Shown one piece after another: positions 14,856 through 21,416 of a DNA stretch of 21,416 bases. The stretch is from assembly GCF_959025735.1 (NCBI RefSeq), contig NZ_CAUFJQ010000022.1, positions 1 through 21,416 of the forward strand, in the 5' to 3' direction. Position numbers and translations under genes: made by a program. Under the pieces are notes generated by a model that saw only the letters and a list, made by a program, of their open reading frames with translations, searched no databases and was not told where the DNA came from. Source of the stretch: an uncultured Streptococcus sp. Its GTDB lineage: Bacteria > Bacillota > Bacilli > Lactobacillales > Streptococcaceae. Within the stretch, counting starts at the first letter, position 1. Each line of letters starts with the position of its first letter.

Positions 14856-14889
14856 TACAATAGTTTCAGAAAATGAAGGAGGTTTTTTT
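14835..14889 (+). promoter_or_regulatory. Long hairpin holding the Shine-Dalgarno of MFS copy 2, with a following T-run
   Basis: AAAACCTCTTTCAT (14835-14848) pairs with ATGAAGGAGGTTTT (14873-14886) over 14 bp with one T-G wobble, around a 24-base loop. The right arm contains the GAAGGAGG Shine-Dalgarno (14875-14882). Seven T (14883-14889) run up to the ATG at 14890, so the structure could end transcription, hide the ribosome-binding site, or both. MFS copy 1 has no equivalent. Confidence 0.65.
14853..14861 (+). promoter_or_regulatory. Extended -10 promoter inside the hairpin loop, for MFS copy 2
   Basis: TGATACAAT has the TG extension and a 5/6 -10 hexamer (TACAAT 14856-14861). No good -35 is seen. 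The start near 14868 would give a 22-base leader that keeps the Shine-Dalgarno sequence but lacks the hairpin's left arm. Confidence 0.45.
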
Positions 14890-16077
14890 ATGAATCGACA
14901 TGCAGTCCAATTAATTGCTCGTGGAGCTATCGATAAAATAGGGAATATGCTCTATGATTATGGGAATAGTGTTTGGCTGGCCTCAATGGGTACGGTGGGA
15001 AAGACGGTGTTAGGGATTTATCAAATTTCGGAGTTGGTGACAGCGATACTAGCTAATCCATTTGGTGGCGTGATCTCAGATCGTTTTTCCCGTCGCAAGA
15101 TTTTGATGACGACCGACTTGGTTTGTGGCCTCCTTTGTTTGGGAATTTCTTTTATTACAAATGATAGCTTGATGATTGCAGCCCTGATTGTTGCCAATAT
15201 TGTCCAGGCCATAGCCTTTGCTTTTTCACGACCTGCTAATAAAGCCATTATCACAGAATTTGTAGACAAGGACGAGATTGTGACCTATAATGCCCACTTG
15301 GAGTTGGTCTTACAGGTTGTAAGTGTCAGCTCTCCTGTGTTCTCTTTCCTTGTTTTACAATTTGCCAGTCTCCATGCGACCCTCTTACTGGATGCCCTGA
15401 CTTTTTTTATCGCCTTCGTTCTGGTGGCATTCCTTCCGAAAGAAGAAGCCAAAGCTCAAGAGAAGAAGCCTTTTACGGGAAAAGATATTTTTTCGGATAT
15501 GAAAGATGGACTAAACTACATCTGGCATCAAAAAGAAATTTTCTTTCTCTTATTAGTAGCTTCCAGCATGAATTTCTTTTTTGCAGCCTTTGAATTTTTG
15601 CTTCCTTTTTCCAATCGCCTTTACGGGGTCAAAGGAGCCTATGCGACCATCTTAACCATGGGTGCTATTGGCTCTATCATCGGAGCCTTGATCGCTAATA
15701 AATTTAAATCAAGCATGAAGGCGCTTCTCTTCTTATTGATTTTAACAGGAGTGGGAGTGCTTATGATGGGCTTGCCTCTTCCGCCTCTTCTTTCCTTTTC
15801 TGGAAATTTGGTCTGTGAACTCTTTATGACGATTTTTAACATTCACTTTTTTACCCAAGTTCAAACCAAGGTAGAAGGAGACTATCTCGGCCGGGTCTTA
15901 AGCACCATTTTTACCCTAGCCATTCTCTTTATGCCTGTGGCTAAAGGTTTGATGACCTGGTTACCAAGTGTCCGTGTAGAATCCTTTCTCCTGATAGGAG
16001 CTGGTGTCATCCTATTTTCACTCCTAGCTCAAGTGGTCGCCAAGAAATTACAAGCAAAAGAAGGTACATCAGCATGA
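14890..16077 (+). CDS. MFS transporter, copy 2 of a tandem pair
   Basis: A 395-residue major facilitator, a close paralogue of the preceding gene with the same length, the same N-terminus and the same motif A (GGVISDRFSRRK, 59-70). Differences are spread over the whole protein, mostly conservative (Ile/Val/Leu/Met swaps), with the densest group around residues 258-322, which includes helices 8-10 of the C-terminal half. The C-terminus differs (KEGTSA against KEQ). Both copies are intact, so the duplicate has been kept under selection. The ribosome-binding site GAAGGAGG lies within a hairpin arm and is followed by a T-run. A bidirectional terminator closes the unit. The transported compound is unknown. 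Confidence 0.9.
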   Translation: MNRHAVQLIARGAIDKIGNMLYDYGNSVWLASMGTVGKTVLGIYQISELVTAILANPFGGVISDRFSRRKILMTTDLVCGLLCLGISFITNDSLMIAALIVANIVQAIAFAFSRPANKAIITEFVDKDEIVTYNAHLELVLQVVSVSSPVFSFLVLQFASLHATLLLDALTFFIAFVLVAFLPKEEAKAQEKKPFTGKDIFSDMKDGLNYIWHQKEIFFLLLVASSMNFFFAAFEFLLPFSNRLYGVKGAYATILTMGAIGSIIGALIANKFKSSMKALLFLLILTGVGVLMMGLPLPPLLSFSGNLVCELFMTIFNIHFFTQVQTKVEGDYLGRVLSTIFTLAILFMPVAKGLMTWLPSVRVESFLLIGAGVILFSLLAQVVAKKLQAKEGTSA

Positions 16078-16102
16078 AAAAAGCACCAATCGGTGCTTTT
16101 TT
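16077..16102. terminator. Bidirectional terminator between MFS copy 2 and lapA
   Basis: AAAAAAGCACC (16077-16087) pairs with GGTGCTTTTTT (16092-16102) around the loop AATC. A-run and T-run flanks make it work on both strands. It serves the converging MFS gene (plus) and lapA (minus), and its first base is the last base of the MFS stop codon. Confidence 0.92.
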
Positions 16103-16130
16103 AGTTGTTTTCTTTTTCTTCTGTCTTGAT

Positions 16131-16388
16131 TTATTTCTTTGCTTCTTCCAGTTGCTTTTGAGTGCTCTTAAGTTCTCTTTTTAGGGAGAAGCCCTTTGAA
16201 AAATTAATCAAGTTCATGACGAATGCACCTAAGAGGACACAGAGCAGGATCAGAATGATCAAAGGCAATTTAAATTGGACCAAGAGGAAATTTACGGTAA
16301 CCGATTGCATGTTTGCAAGGGAAATACCAGCAATCAATAAAATTAAAAGTAATAAAGCAATGTAGTGTAGATTATTTTTGTTCATCAT
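16131..16388 (-). CDS. LapA-domain small membrane protein
   Basis: An 85-residue protein with two membrane helices (about 9-25 and 41-62) and a charged C-terminal helix (KRELKSTQKQLEEAKK). The loop SLANMQSVTVNFLLVQFKLPL and the overall plan fit the lipopolysaccharide-assembly LapA domain family (DUF1049), which also occurs in Gram-positives that have no LPS. Its role here is unknown. It is the third gene of the minus-strand operon after murT and gatD. The gatD stop codon TAA overlaps its ribosome-binding site TAAGGAG, and the start is one of two adjacent ATG codons (16388 or 16385). Confidence 0.75.
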   Translation of the reverse strand: MMNKNNLHYIALLLLILLIAGISLANMQSVTVNFLLVQFKLPLIILILLCVLLGAFVMNLINFSKGFSLKRELKSTQKQLEEAKK

Positions 16389-16395
16389 TATCTCC

Positions 16396-17184
16396 TTATT
16401 GTTCAGCAGGGGCCTTGCTTTTCACATCAGCGTACTCTTCCGGCTGCTCTAGGCTTAGAATCTCCTCATAAGCCGGTAGGGAAAGGTCCTTGCCATATTT
16501 ATTTTTTAAAGCAGTGCTCACTAGTCGATAGGCCAAATTGGCATTTCGGGACAAGATAGGACCGTGGAAGTAGCTGCCAAAGACGTTCTTATAATGAACC
16601 CCTTCGCACCCATCTTCTTTGTTGTTCCCATTTCCATAGACGACCTTACCCAGCGGTTTTTCATCCTCAGCCAAGAAGGTCCGACCTTGGTGGTTTTCAA
16701 AACCATAATAGGTTTCGTTAAATTCTTCGTTATGAATCTTGATATCACCGATATAGCGGTTGTTGACTTGGTTGAGCGTATAGTGGCCCATAATACCGAG
16801 CCCTTCAATGCGTTTGCCAGAAGCTTCAATGTAGTACTGACCCAGAAGCTGAAAGCCACCACAGATAGCAAGGACCACACCATCGTCATCAATAAAGCGT
16901 GCAAGGTCTTCTTTTTTATCTGGAAGATCTTCTGATACAATGGTCTGTTCGTAGTCTTGTCCTCCACCGAAAAAGGCGATATCATAGGCATCAGGGTCAA
17001 ACCGGTCTTTGAGAGAGACGATATCCACTGTGACATGGGCTCCAAGTTTTTCCGCAACGTACTTGAGCATGAGGATATTCCCATTGTCTCCGTAGGTATT
17101 CATTAAGTTGCCGTAGAGATGGGCAATGCGCAGGCTGTAAGGATACTGTGCCTGATCAGAAGATTCTAGAGAAGTATAAGTCAT
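16396..17184 (-). CDS. gatD: Lipid II isoglutaminyl synthase, glutamine amidotransferase subunit GatD
   Basis: A 262-residue class-I (CobB/CobQ-type) glutaminase. It releases ammonia from glutamine and passes it to MurT, which amidates the alpha-carboxyl of D-Glu in lipid II to D-isoglutamine; this is needed for efficient transpeptidation. The nucleophile is C108 in AICGGFQLLG, the catalytic histidine is probably H207 in SYFHGPIL, and GGGQDYEQ (73-80) is the conserved loop. The start ATG overlaps the murT stop by one base (TAATG), so the two subunits are coupled, as fits their obligate complex. The N-terminus has about 15 residues before the first core strand, as I recall for streptococci. 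Confidence 0.93.
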   Translation of the reverse strand: MTYTSLESSDQAQYPYSLRIAHLYGNLMNTYGDNGNILMLKYVAEKLGAHVTVDIVSLKDRFDPDAYDIAFFGGGQDYEQTIVSEDLPDKKEDLARFIDDDGVVLAICGGFQLLGQYYIEASGKRIEGLGIMGHYTLNQVNNRYIGDIKIHNEEFNETYYGFENHQGRTFLAEDEKPLGKVVYGNGNNKEDGCEGVHYKNVFGSYFHGPILSRNANLAYRLVSTALKNKYGKDLSLPAYEEILSLEQPEEYADVKSKAPAEQ

Positions 17185-18527
17185 TAGTGCATCTCCTTTT
17201 CAATCAGGTGTTCTTGGGCCAAGAGTTCACGGAACTCAAGCATGGCCGTATAAGTGGCTAAGATATAGGCGTGAGGGGTTTCCTGTTGCTGGATGCGTTG
17301 GAAGACCTCTTTTAATTCAGCCATTTCTGTGATCTTTTCAGCCGGATAGCCAGTGACCCGAAGTCGCCGAGCAATCTCAGAGTGGCGCACCCCACCAGCG
17401 TTGATTTCTGGAATATCCATCTGGGTGATTTGCTCAAAATCTGCATCCCAAATCCAGCTGGTGTCGATTCCGTCTGCATAATTCGCATTAAGGAGGACTG
17501 ATAAGCTAAAGGAATAAGGTGCTAGTTTGATCATTTCGATAGCCTGAGTAGCTCCAACTGGATTCTTAATCAGAACCAAGGTACATTCCTTATCCCCAAT
17601 CTTAAAGGTTTCCTGACGACCAAAGACAGCGCGACTGCGATCAAATCCTTGCTTAATCACTTCAGGTTGCACTCCAAAGAATCCAGCAACGGAAACAGCA
17701 GCTAAGGCATTGTAGATGTTGTAGAGACCGCCGATATTGATGTGGTAGTCTTGGCCTTGAATCCGGAATTGGGAAGAGCGCTGGGTTAAAGAGAGGAGGT
17801 CTGATACGGCATAAGTCAGAGGAGGTCTGTGGAAACCACAGTGATCACAGATATAATCCCCAAGATTTGCATAGGTATTGAGCTTGTACTTGAGGATGTT
17901 GTGGCAATGCGGACAGAGGATTCCTTCCGTATTGTAATGAGCTAGTTGTGGCTCTGATTTGTCAGTATCAAATCCATAATATTGGATCGGATTGGATAAG
18001 GTCTGACTATTAAAGAGCGGACTATCACCATTTAACAAGACTGTTGCAGTTGGGACCTTGTGAATGGCATCCAAAATCATCTGGTAGGTCGTATAGATCT
18101 CTCCATAGCGGTCCATCTGGTCCCGGAAAATATTAGTGACCACAAAAAGGCTGGGCTTAATATAATCACAAATCCGAGAGAGGCTGGCCTCGTCAATTTC
18201 AAGTACCGCAATCGGTCGATTTGCTTTCGAATGCTTAGCCCGTAAGAAGGTCGTTGTAATCCCAGAGATCATATTGGCCCCACTTGGATTGGTCAAAATA
18301 GGTCCAAAAGCTTCTTGGAGAATACCTACGGTTAGTGCAGTGGTCAGGGTTTTTCCATTTGTCCCTGTAATCACAACAATCTCATAGTTTTTTGCCAGTT
18401 GACTGAGAATATCTTTATCAAATTTGAGGGCTACTTTACCTGGTAGGGTTGATCCCCGCCCCATCTTTTCTAGAATAGAGCCGGAAAGCTTTCCTGCCAG
18501 AAGGCCCAAGGTTGTATTTATCTTCAT
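17184..18527 (-). CDS. murT: Lipid II isoglutaminyl synthase, Mur ligase-like subunit MurT
   Basis: A 447-residue Mur-ligase homologue that uses ATP to activate the D-Glu alpha-carboxyl of lipid II for amidation by ammonia from GatD. The P-loop is TGTNGKT (54-60). A Cys4 zinc ribbon inserted in the central domain is formed by C205, C208, C227 and C230 (CPHC and CDHC), a hallmark of MurT. The C-terminal DUF1727 domain contains YADGIDTSWIWD (350-361), with D355 as the likely counterpart of the aspartate that completes the GatD triad. The ATG at 18527 has no Shine-Dalgarno sequence, while an extended -10 places the transcript start within a base of it. Transcribed divergently from cdaA. Confidence 0.93.
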   Translation of the reverse strand: MKINTTLGLLAGKLSGSILEKMGRGSTLPGKVALKFDKDILSQLAKNYEIVVITGTNGKTLTTALTVGILQEAFGPILTNPSGANMISGITTTFLRAKHSKANRPIAVLEIDEASLSRICDYIKPSLFVVTNIFRDQMDRYGEIYTTYQMILDAIHKVPTATVLLNGDSPLFNSQTLSNPIQYYGFDTDKSEPQLAHYNTEGILCPHCHNILKYKLNTYANLGDYICDHCGFHRPPLTYAVSDLLSLTQRSSQFRIQGQDYHINIGGLYNIYNALAAVSVAGFFGVQPEVIKQGFDRSRAVFGRQETFKIGDKECTLVLIKNPVGATQAIEMIKLAPYSFSLSVLLNANYADGIDTSWIWDADFEQITQMDIPEINAGGVRHSEIARRLRVTGYPAEKITEMAELKEVFQRIQQQETPHAYILATYTAMLEFRELLAQEHLIEKEMH

Positions 18528-18534
18528 AAATCAT

Positions 18535-18543
18535 ATTTTATCA
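18535..18543 (-). promoter_or_regulatory. Extended -10 promoter of murT-gatD-lapA, predicted leaderless
   Basis: On the minus strand, TGATAAAAT is an extended -10 (TG, then TAAAAT). Seven bases, ATGATTT, separate it from the murT ATG, so the predicted start is at 18528-18527. An alternative TATGAT lies 5 bases further upstream and would give a leader of only about 5 bases. No clear -35. Confidence 0.5.
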
Positions 18544-18583
18544 TAAAAAGCATCAGAAGGTTACAGAAAAATCTGTTGAAACG

Positions 18584-18592
18584 TGTTATAAT
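18584..18592 (+). promoter_or_regulatory. Extended -10 promoter of cdaA-cdaR-glmM
   Basis: TGTTATAAT is a perfect TATAAT with a TG extension. A TTGAAA lies too close to act as a -35 (5-base spacing). The predicted start is at 18599, the A of an ATG opening an 11-codon ORF. Confidence 0.7.
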
Positions 18593-18598
18593 AGGATG

Positions 18599-18634
18599 AT
18601 GTCTTTTAGAGAAGTGGTAGGTATGAGAATATGA
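18599..18634 (+). CDS. Possible leaderless upstream ORF coupled to cdaA
   Basis: The frame ATG at 18599 encodes MSFREVVGMRI and stops with TGA at 18632-18634, overlapping the cdaA ATG by four bases (ATGA). A second ATG just upstream (18596) is in the same frame. The predicted transcription start is exactly 18599. The cdaA start itself has only a weak ribosome-binding site (GTAGG inside this ORF). It may be a coupling device rather than a functional peptide. Confidence 0.35.
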   Translation: MSFREVVGMRI

Positions 18635-19479
18635 ATATTCAACAGTTTACAAATCCACAATTTTGGACCAGTTTGTTCCCGAATTGGTGGAGTATTATTA
18701 TCAATATCATTGATATTGCCCTGGTGGCTTGGTTGTTGTATTTTTTGATCAAGGCCATCGTCGGGACCAAGATCATGATTTTGGTTCGTGGAGTTATTAT
18801 CTTTTTCTTGGCTCAATTTTTAGCCAATTTTTTGGGTTTAACGACTATTTCTTGGCTGATCAATCAAGTGATTACCTATGGGGTTATTGCGCTGGTTGTG
18901 ATTTTCTCCCCTGAAATTCGGATTGGCCTAGAGCGTCTAGGTCGGGCGACAGAATTTTTTACGACGAGTGAAGTCAGTCAGGAAGAGAAGATGGTTCAGG
19001 CCTATGTCAAGGCAGTAGCTTATATGAGCCCACGTAAGATTGGTGCCTTGGTAGCTATTCAAGGAGCCAGAACCCTTCAGGAATATATCTCCACAGGGAT
19101 TCCTCTAGATGCAGAGATTTCAGGAGAATTGCTGATTAATATCTTCATTCCTAATACTCCTTTGCACGATGGAGCGGTCATTGTCCGCAATGATAAAATT
19201 GCCGTTTCTTGTGCCTACCTGCCCTTGACGGAAAATACCGGAATTTCAAAAGAGTTTGGAACGCGTCACCGCGCAGCCATTGGTTTATCTGAAGTTTCTG
19301 ATGCCTTTACCTTCGTGGTATCCGAAGAAACGGGCGGGATCTCTGTGACCTATAATGGAACTTTCCGACACGATTTAACTTTAGAAGAGTTCGAGGCAGA
19401 ATTGAGATCCTTCTTGGTTCCTGAAGAGAATAAAACGAGTAGTTGGAAAGAGCGTCTATTTGGGAGGGTAACAAAATGA
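18631..19479 (+). CDS. cdaA: Diadenylate cyclase CdaA (DacA)
   Basis: A 282-residue membrane enzyme that condenses two ATP into c-di-AMP, the second messenger controlling potassium and osmolyte uptake and, indirectly, wall homeostasis. Three N-terminal helices (about 21-42, 48-68 and 74-93) precede a cytoplasmic DAC domain with both catalytic signatures: DGA (180-182, in LHDGAVIV) and RHR (212-214, in GTRHRAAIG). The start ATG at 18631 gives the expected N-terminus MNIQQFTNPQFW. The stop overlaps the cdaR start by four bases (ATGA). Order and overlap with cdaR and glmM are the conserved Firmicutes arrangement. Confidence 0.96.
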   Translation: MNIQQFTNPQFWTSLFPNWWSIIINIIDIALVAWLLYFLIKAIVGTKIMILVRGVIIFFLAQFLANFLGLTTISWLINQVITYGVIALVVIFSPEIRIGLERLGRATEFFTTSEVSQEEKMVQAYVKAVAYMSPRKIGALVAIQGARTLQEYISTGIPLDAEISGELLINIFIPNTPLHDGAVIVRNDKIAVSCAYLPLTENTGISKEFGTRHRAAIGLSEVSDAFTFVVSEETGGISVTYNGTFRHDLTLEEFEAELRSFLVPEENKTSSWKERLFGRVTK

Positions 19480-20225
19480 GATCGAAAAAAGAATTTCTTT
19501 ATGTTTTCGCCTCCGTCTTATTGTCCTTTGTCTTATTTATCAATGCGTCTTCCTTTAATTTTCAAAATAATAGTAGCGCTAGACAAGTGAGTTCAGAGAC
19601 CTATACCAATACCTTGACCAATATTCCAATTGATGCCAAGTATAATGACAAGAAATATTTTGTCAGTGGATTGACGTCAGAAGTAACGGTCTTTCTAAAG
19701 GGTTCAAACCGGGTCGCTCTAGCAAGTGAAATGCAACCGGGAACACGAAAATTTCGCGTGGTAGCGGATCTTCGTAAGGCCAAGGAAGGTACCGTCGAAG
19801 TACCGTTGATTGTAGAAGATCTTCCGGCTGGTTTGACCGCAACCGTAGAGCCTCAGAAAGTTTCTGTAAAAATCGGGAAGAAAGCGAAAAAATCATTTGC
19901 GGTCAGGGCCACGATCCCGGACAATCAAATTGTGGATGGAATAACGGTATCGGATATTACTCTTGAAACCACCAAGGTAGAAGTGACCAGCGATCAAGAA
20001 ACCTTGAGTCGCATTGATCATGTCCAAGCGGTCTTCCCATCCAGTGAGATCATTAGTGGAAATTATAGCGGAACTATTTCCTTAAATGCAGTAGATGCCC
20101 AAGGAAATGTTCTACCAGGTCTGGTCAAGCCGAGTGAAACACGGATTCAAGTGACCACAAAGAGTAGCTCGTCTACGTCAAGCTCAAGCAGCTCGTCGTC
20201 GACCTCCTCCAGTTCAAGTAATTAG
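19476..20225 (+). CDS. cdaR: CdaA regulatory protein CdaR (YbbR-domain)
   Basis: A 249-residue extracytoplasmic protein anchored by an N-terminal helix (about 7-25) and containing YbbR-type beta repeats (roughly 40-125 and 130-225), fewer than the four of Bacillus subtilis. It contacts CdaA and modulates c-di-AMP synthesis. The ATG at 19476 is chosen over an in-frame TTG at 19443 because GGGAGG (19462-19467) lies 8 bases before it, it overlaps the cdaA stop by four bases, and it starts the signal-anchor properly (MRSKKEFLYVFA). The C-terminus is a 21-residue tail, 229-249, with 17 serines and two threonines. Confidence 0.92.
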   Translation: MRSKKEFLYVFASVLLSFVLFINASSFNFQNNSSARQVSSETYTNTLTNIPIDAKYNDKKYFVSGLTSEVTVFLKGSNRVALASEMQPGTRKFRVVADLRKAKEGTVEVPLIVEDLPAGLTATVEPQKVSVKIGKKAKKSFAVRATIPDNQIVDGITVSDITLETTKVEVTSDQETLSRIDHVQAVFPSSEIISGNYSGTISLNAVDAQGNVLPGLVKPSETRIQVTTKSSSSTSSSSSSSSTSSSSSN

Positions 20226-20247
20226 AAAGTAAAAAAGGTAATTAAGA

Positions 20248-21416
20248 ATGGGTAAATATTTTGGGACGGACGGTGTCCGTGGAGAAGCAAATGTAGAATT
20301 AACGCCAGAATTGGCTTTTAAACTAGGCCGTTTCGGTGGCTATGTCTTGAGCCAACATGAAGAAGAAACACCCTTGGTATTTGTTGGACGTGATACGCGT
20401 ATTTCTGGTGAAATGTTAGAGCATGCCTTAATTGCTGGCCTCTTATCTGTTGGGATTCGTGTCTACAAGTTGGGTGTGATTGCAACACCAGGTGTTGCTT
20501 ATCTAGTTCGTACGGAAAAAGCCAGCGCCGGAGTGATGATTTCTGCTAGCCACAATCCAGCCTTGGATAATGGCATCAAATTCTTTGGTGGTGATGGCTT
20601 CAAATTGGATGATGATCGCGAACTTGAAATTGAAGCCTTACTTGATGCGGCTGAAGATACGCTTCCACGTCCAAGTGCCCAAGGTTTAGGAACGGTCATG
20701 GAATATCCGGAAGGCTTGCGTAAGTATCAAGAATTCCTTGTATCGACAGGTGTCCAACTCGAGGGTATGCACGTAGTCTTGGATACAGCAAATGGTGCAG
20801 CCTCTACTAGTGCCCGTCAAATCTTTGCAGATTTGGGAGCTCAATTGACCGTCATCGGTGAAAACCCAGATGGTTTGAACATCAATGATGGGGTTGGTTC
20901 TACTCACCCAGAGCATTTGCAAGAGAAAGTAAAAGAAGTAGGCGCAGCGATTGGTCTTGCCTTTGACGGAGACAGCGATCGCTTGATTGCAGTGGATGAA
21001 AATGGAGAGATCGTAGACGGAGATAAGATCATGTACATCATCGGTTCTTATCTTTCAAGCAAGGGCTTGCTCGAAAAAAATACGATCGTCACAACCGTCA
21101 TGTCCAATCTCGGCTTCCACAAGGCATTAGATGCGAAGGGGATTCAAAAAGAAATCACAGCTGTCGGAGACCGCTATGTTGTTGAAGAAATGCGCAAGTC
21201 TGGGTACAATCTAGGTGGTGAACAATCTGGTCACGTAGTCATCATGGATTACAACACAACAGGGGATGGTCAATTAACAGGCGTTCAATTGACTAAAATC
21301 ATGCAAGAAACCGGTAAGAAATTATCCGAATTGGCTGCTGAAGTAACCATCTACCCACAAAAACTGGTCAATATCCGGGTTGAAAATAGCATGAAAGACA
21401 AGGCGATGGAAGTGCC
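20248..21416 (+). CDS. glmM: Phosphoglucosamine mutase GlmM, 3' end beyond window
   Basis: The first 389 residues of a protein normally about 450 long. It interconverts glucosamine-6-phosphate and glucosamine-1-phosphate for UDP-GlcNAc, upstream of MurA. The catalytic phosphoserine is S101 in ISASHNP (98-104). The metal loop is DGDSDR (240-245). The N-terminus KYFGTDGVRG is the substrate-entry signature. The last part of the sugar-binding and phosphate-binding domains lies beyond the edge. It begins 22 bases after cdaR with AAGG at 9-base spacing, in the conserved cdaA-cdaR-glmM operon. GlmM is reported to bind and inhibit CdaA in several Firmicutes. No defect is seen in the visible part. Confidence 0.97.
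   Translation, partial: MGKYFGTDGVRGEANVELTPELAFKLGRFGGYVLSQHEEETPLVFVGRDTRISGEMLEHALIAGLLSVGIRVYKLGVIATPGVAYLVRTEKASAGVMISASHNPALDNGIKFFGGDGFKLDDDRELEIEALLDAAEDTLPRPSAQGLGTVMEYPEGLRKYQEFLVSTGVQLEGMHVVLDTANGAASTSARQIFADLGAQLTVIGENPDGLNINDGVGSTHPEHLQEKVKEVGAAIGLAFDGDSDRLIAVDENGEIVDGDKIMYIIGSYLSSKGLLEKNTIVTTVMSNLGFHKALDAKGIQKEITAVGDRYVVEEMRKSGYNLGGEQSGHVVIMDYNTTGDGQLTGVQLTKIMQETGKKLSELAAEVTIYPQKLVNIRVENSMKDKAMEV

Larger units (their letters stand above)
13543..16077 (+). repeat. Tandem duplication: 3' end of rgg plus MFS gene
   Basis: Unit 1 runs from about 13543 (last 11 codons of rgg) through MFS copy 1 (stop 14780). Unit 2 runs from about 14786 through MFS copy 2 (stop 16077). The transporters align without internal gaps at roughly 85-90% amino-acid identity (about 48 differences by eye). 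The flanking 39 bases 13543-13581 and 14786-14824 match at about 31 positions. The 8-mer AAAGAACA occurs at 13535-13542 and again at 14769-14776 near the junction, and could be the short homology that started the event, or coincidence. Confidence 0.85.

Noticed and set aside
18586..18816. Minus-strand 76-codon frame over the cdaA start and promoter
   Set aside because: Asn/Asp/Gln-rich shadow of the cdaA membrane region, with no ribosome-binding site and antisense to a certain gene.
19443..19475. TTG start 11 codons upstream for cdaR
   Set aside because: It would add residues before the signal-anchor and overlap cdaA by 37 bases. The ATG at 19476 has a good ribosome-binding site and the usual four-base overlap.
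20499..20922. Minus-strand frames inside glmM
   Set aside because: Shadows of glmM, which is open and well conserved through this region.

Overview
The window is chromosomal DNA of a Streptococcus, most likely a viridans species of the mitis/sanguinis/parasanguinis type. The grounds are the F-type ATPase operon order (c-a-b-delta-alpha-gamma-beta-epsilon), the very short c subunit, the neighbourhood murA-epuA-endA, the gatD/murT pair, cdaA-cdaR-glmM, an Rgg-type regulator, and the C-terminus of an M26 (ZmpB/IgA1 protease-like) zinc metalloprotease at the left edge. The species is inferred, not proven. No rRNA, tRNA, CRISPR array, insertion sequence or phage gene was seen.

Layout, left to right. 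(1) 1-577: 3' end of an M26 surface protease and its terminator. (2) 677-7151: ATP synthase operon atpEBFHAGDC with promoter, a possible cre site, an intercistronic hairpin before atpD and a strong terminator. (3) 7191-9037: a small DUF1146 membrane protein whose promoter places the start site on its ATG, then murA and epuA, closed by a terminator. (4) 9048-10744: endA (DNA-entry nuclease), whose ribosome-binding site abuts that terminator, and a membrane-anchored matrixin-like metalloprotease. (5) 10761-16102: an ABC-F ATPase, an Rgg-family regulator and two nearly identical MFS transporters in tandem, closed by a bidirectional terminator. (6) 16131-18527, minus strand: murT-gatD-lapA, where MurT/GatD amidates lipid II. 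(7) 18584 to the right edge: cdaA-cdaR-glmM, which makes and regulates c-di-AMP and supplies glucosamine-1-phosphate. glmM runs off the window.

Themes. Much of the window serves the cell envelope: MurA and GlmM supply peptidoglycan precursors, MurT/GatD amidates lipid II, and CdaA/CdaR control c-di-AMP, which is tied to turgor and wall synthesis. Three genes (DUF1146, ABC-F and murT) have a good -10 element exactly where transcription should begin at or within one base of the start codon, with no usable Shine-Dalgarno sequence, so they look leaderless. A fourth promoter (cdaA) appears to begin a leaderless 11-codon upstream ORF whose stop overlaps the cdaA start.

The most unusual region is the tandem MFS pair. 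The DNA before the second copy keeps a decayed remnant of the 3' end of rgg, so the duplicated unit reached into rgg. About 45 bases have been gained between that remnant and the second transporter. They form a long hairpin that contains the Shine-Dalgarno sequence in its right arm, an extended -10 promoter in its loop and a 7-codon ORF over its left arm. This is the best candidate here for an undescribed control device. The rest is well-conserved core genome.
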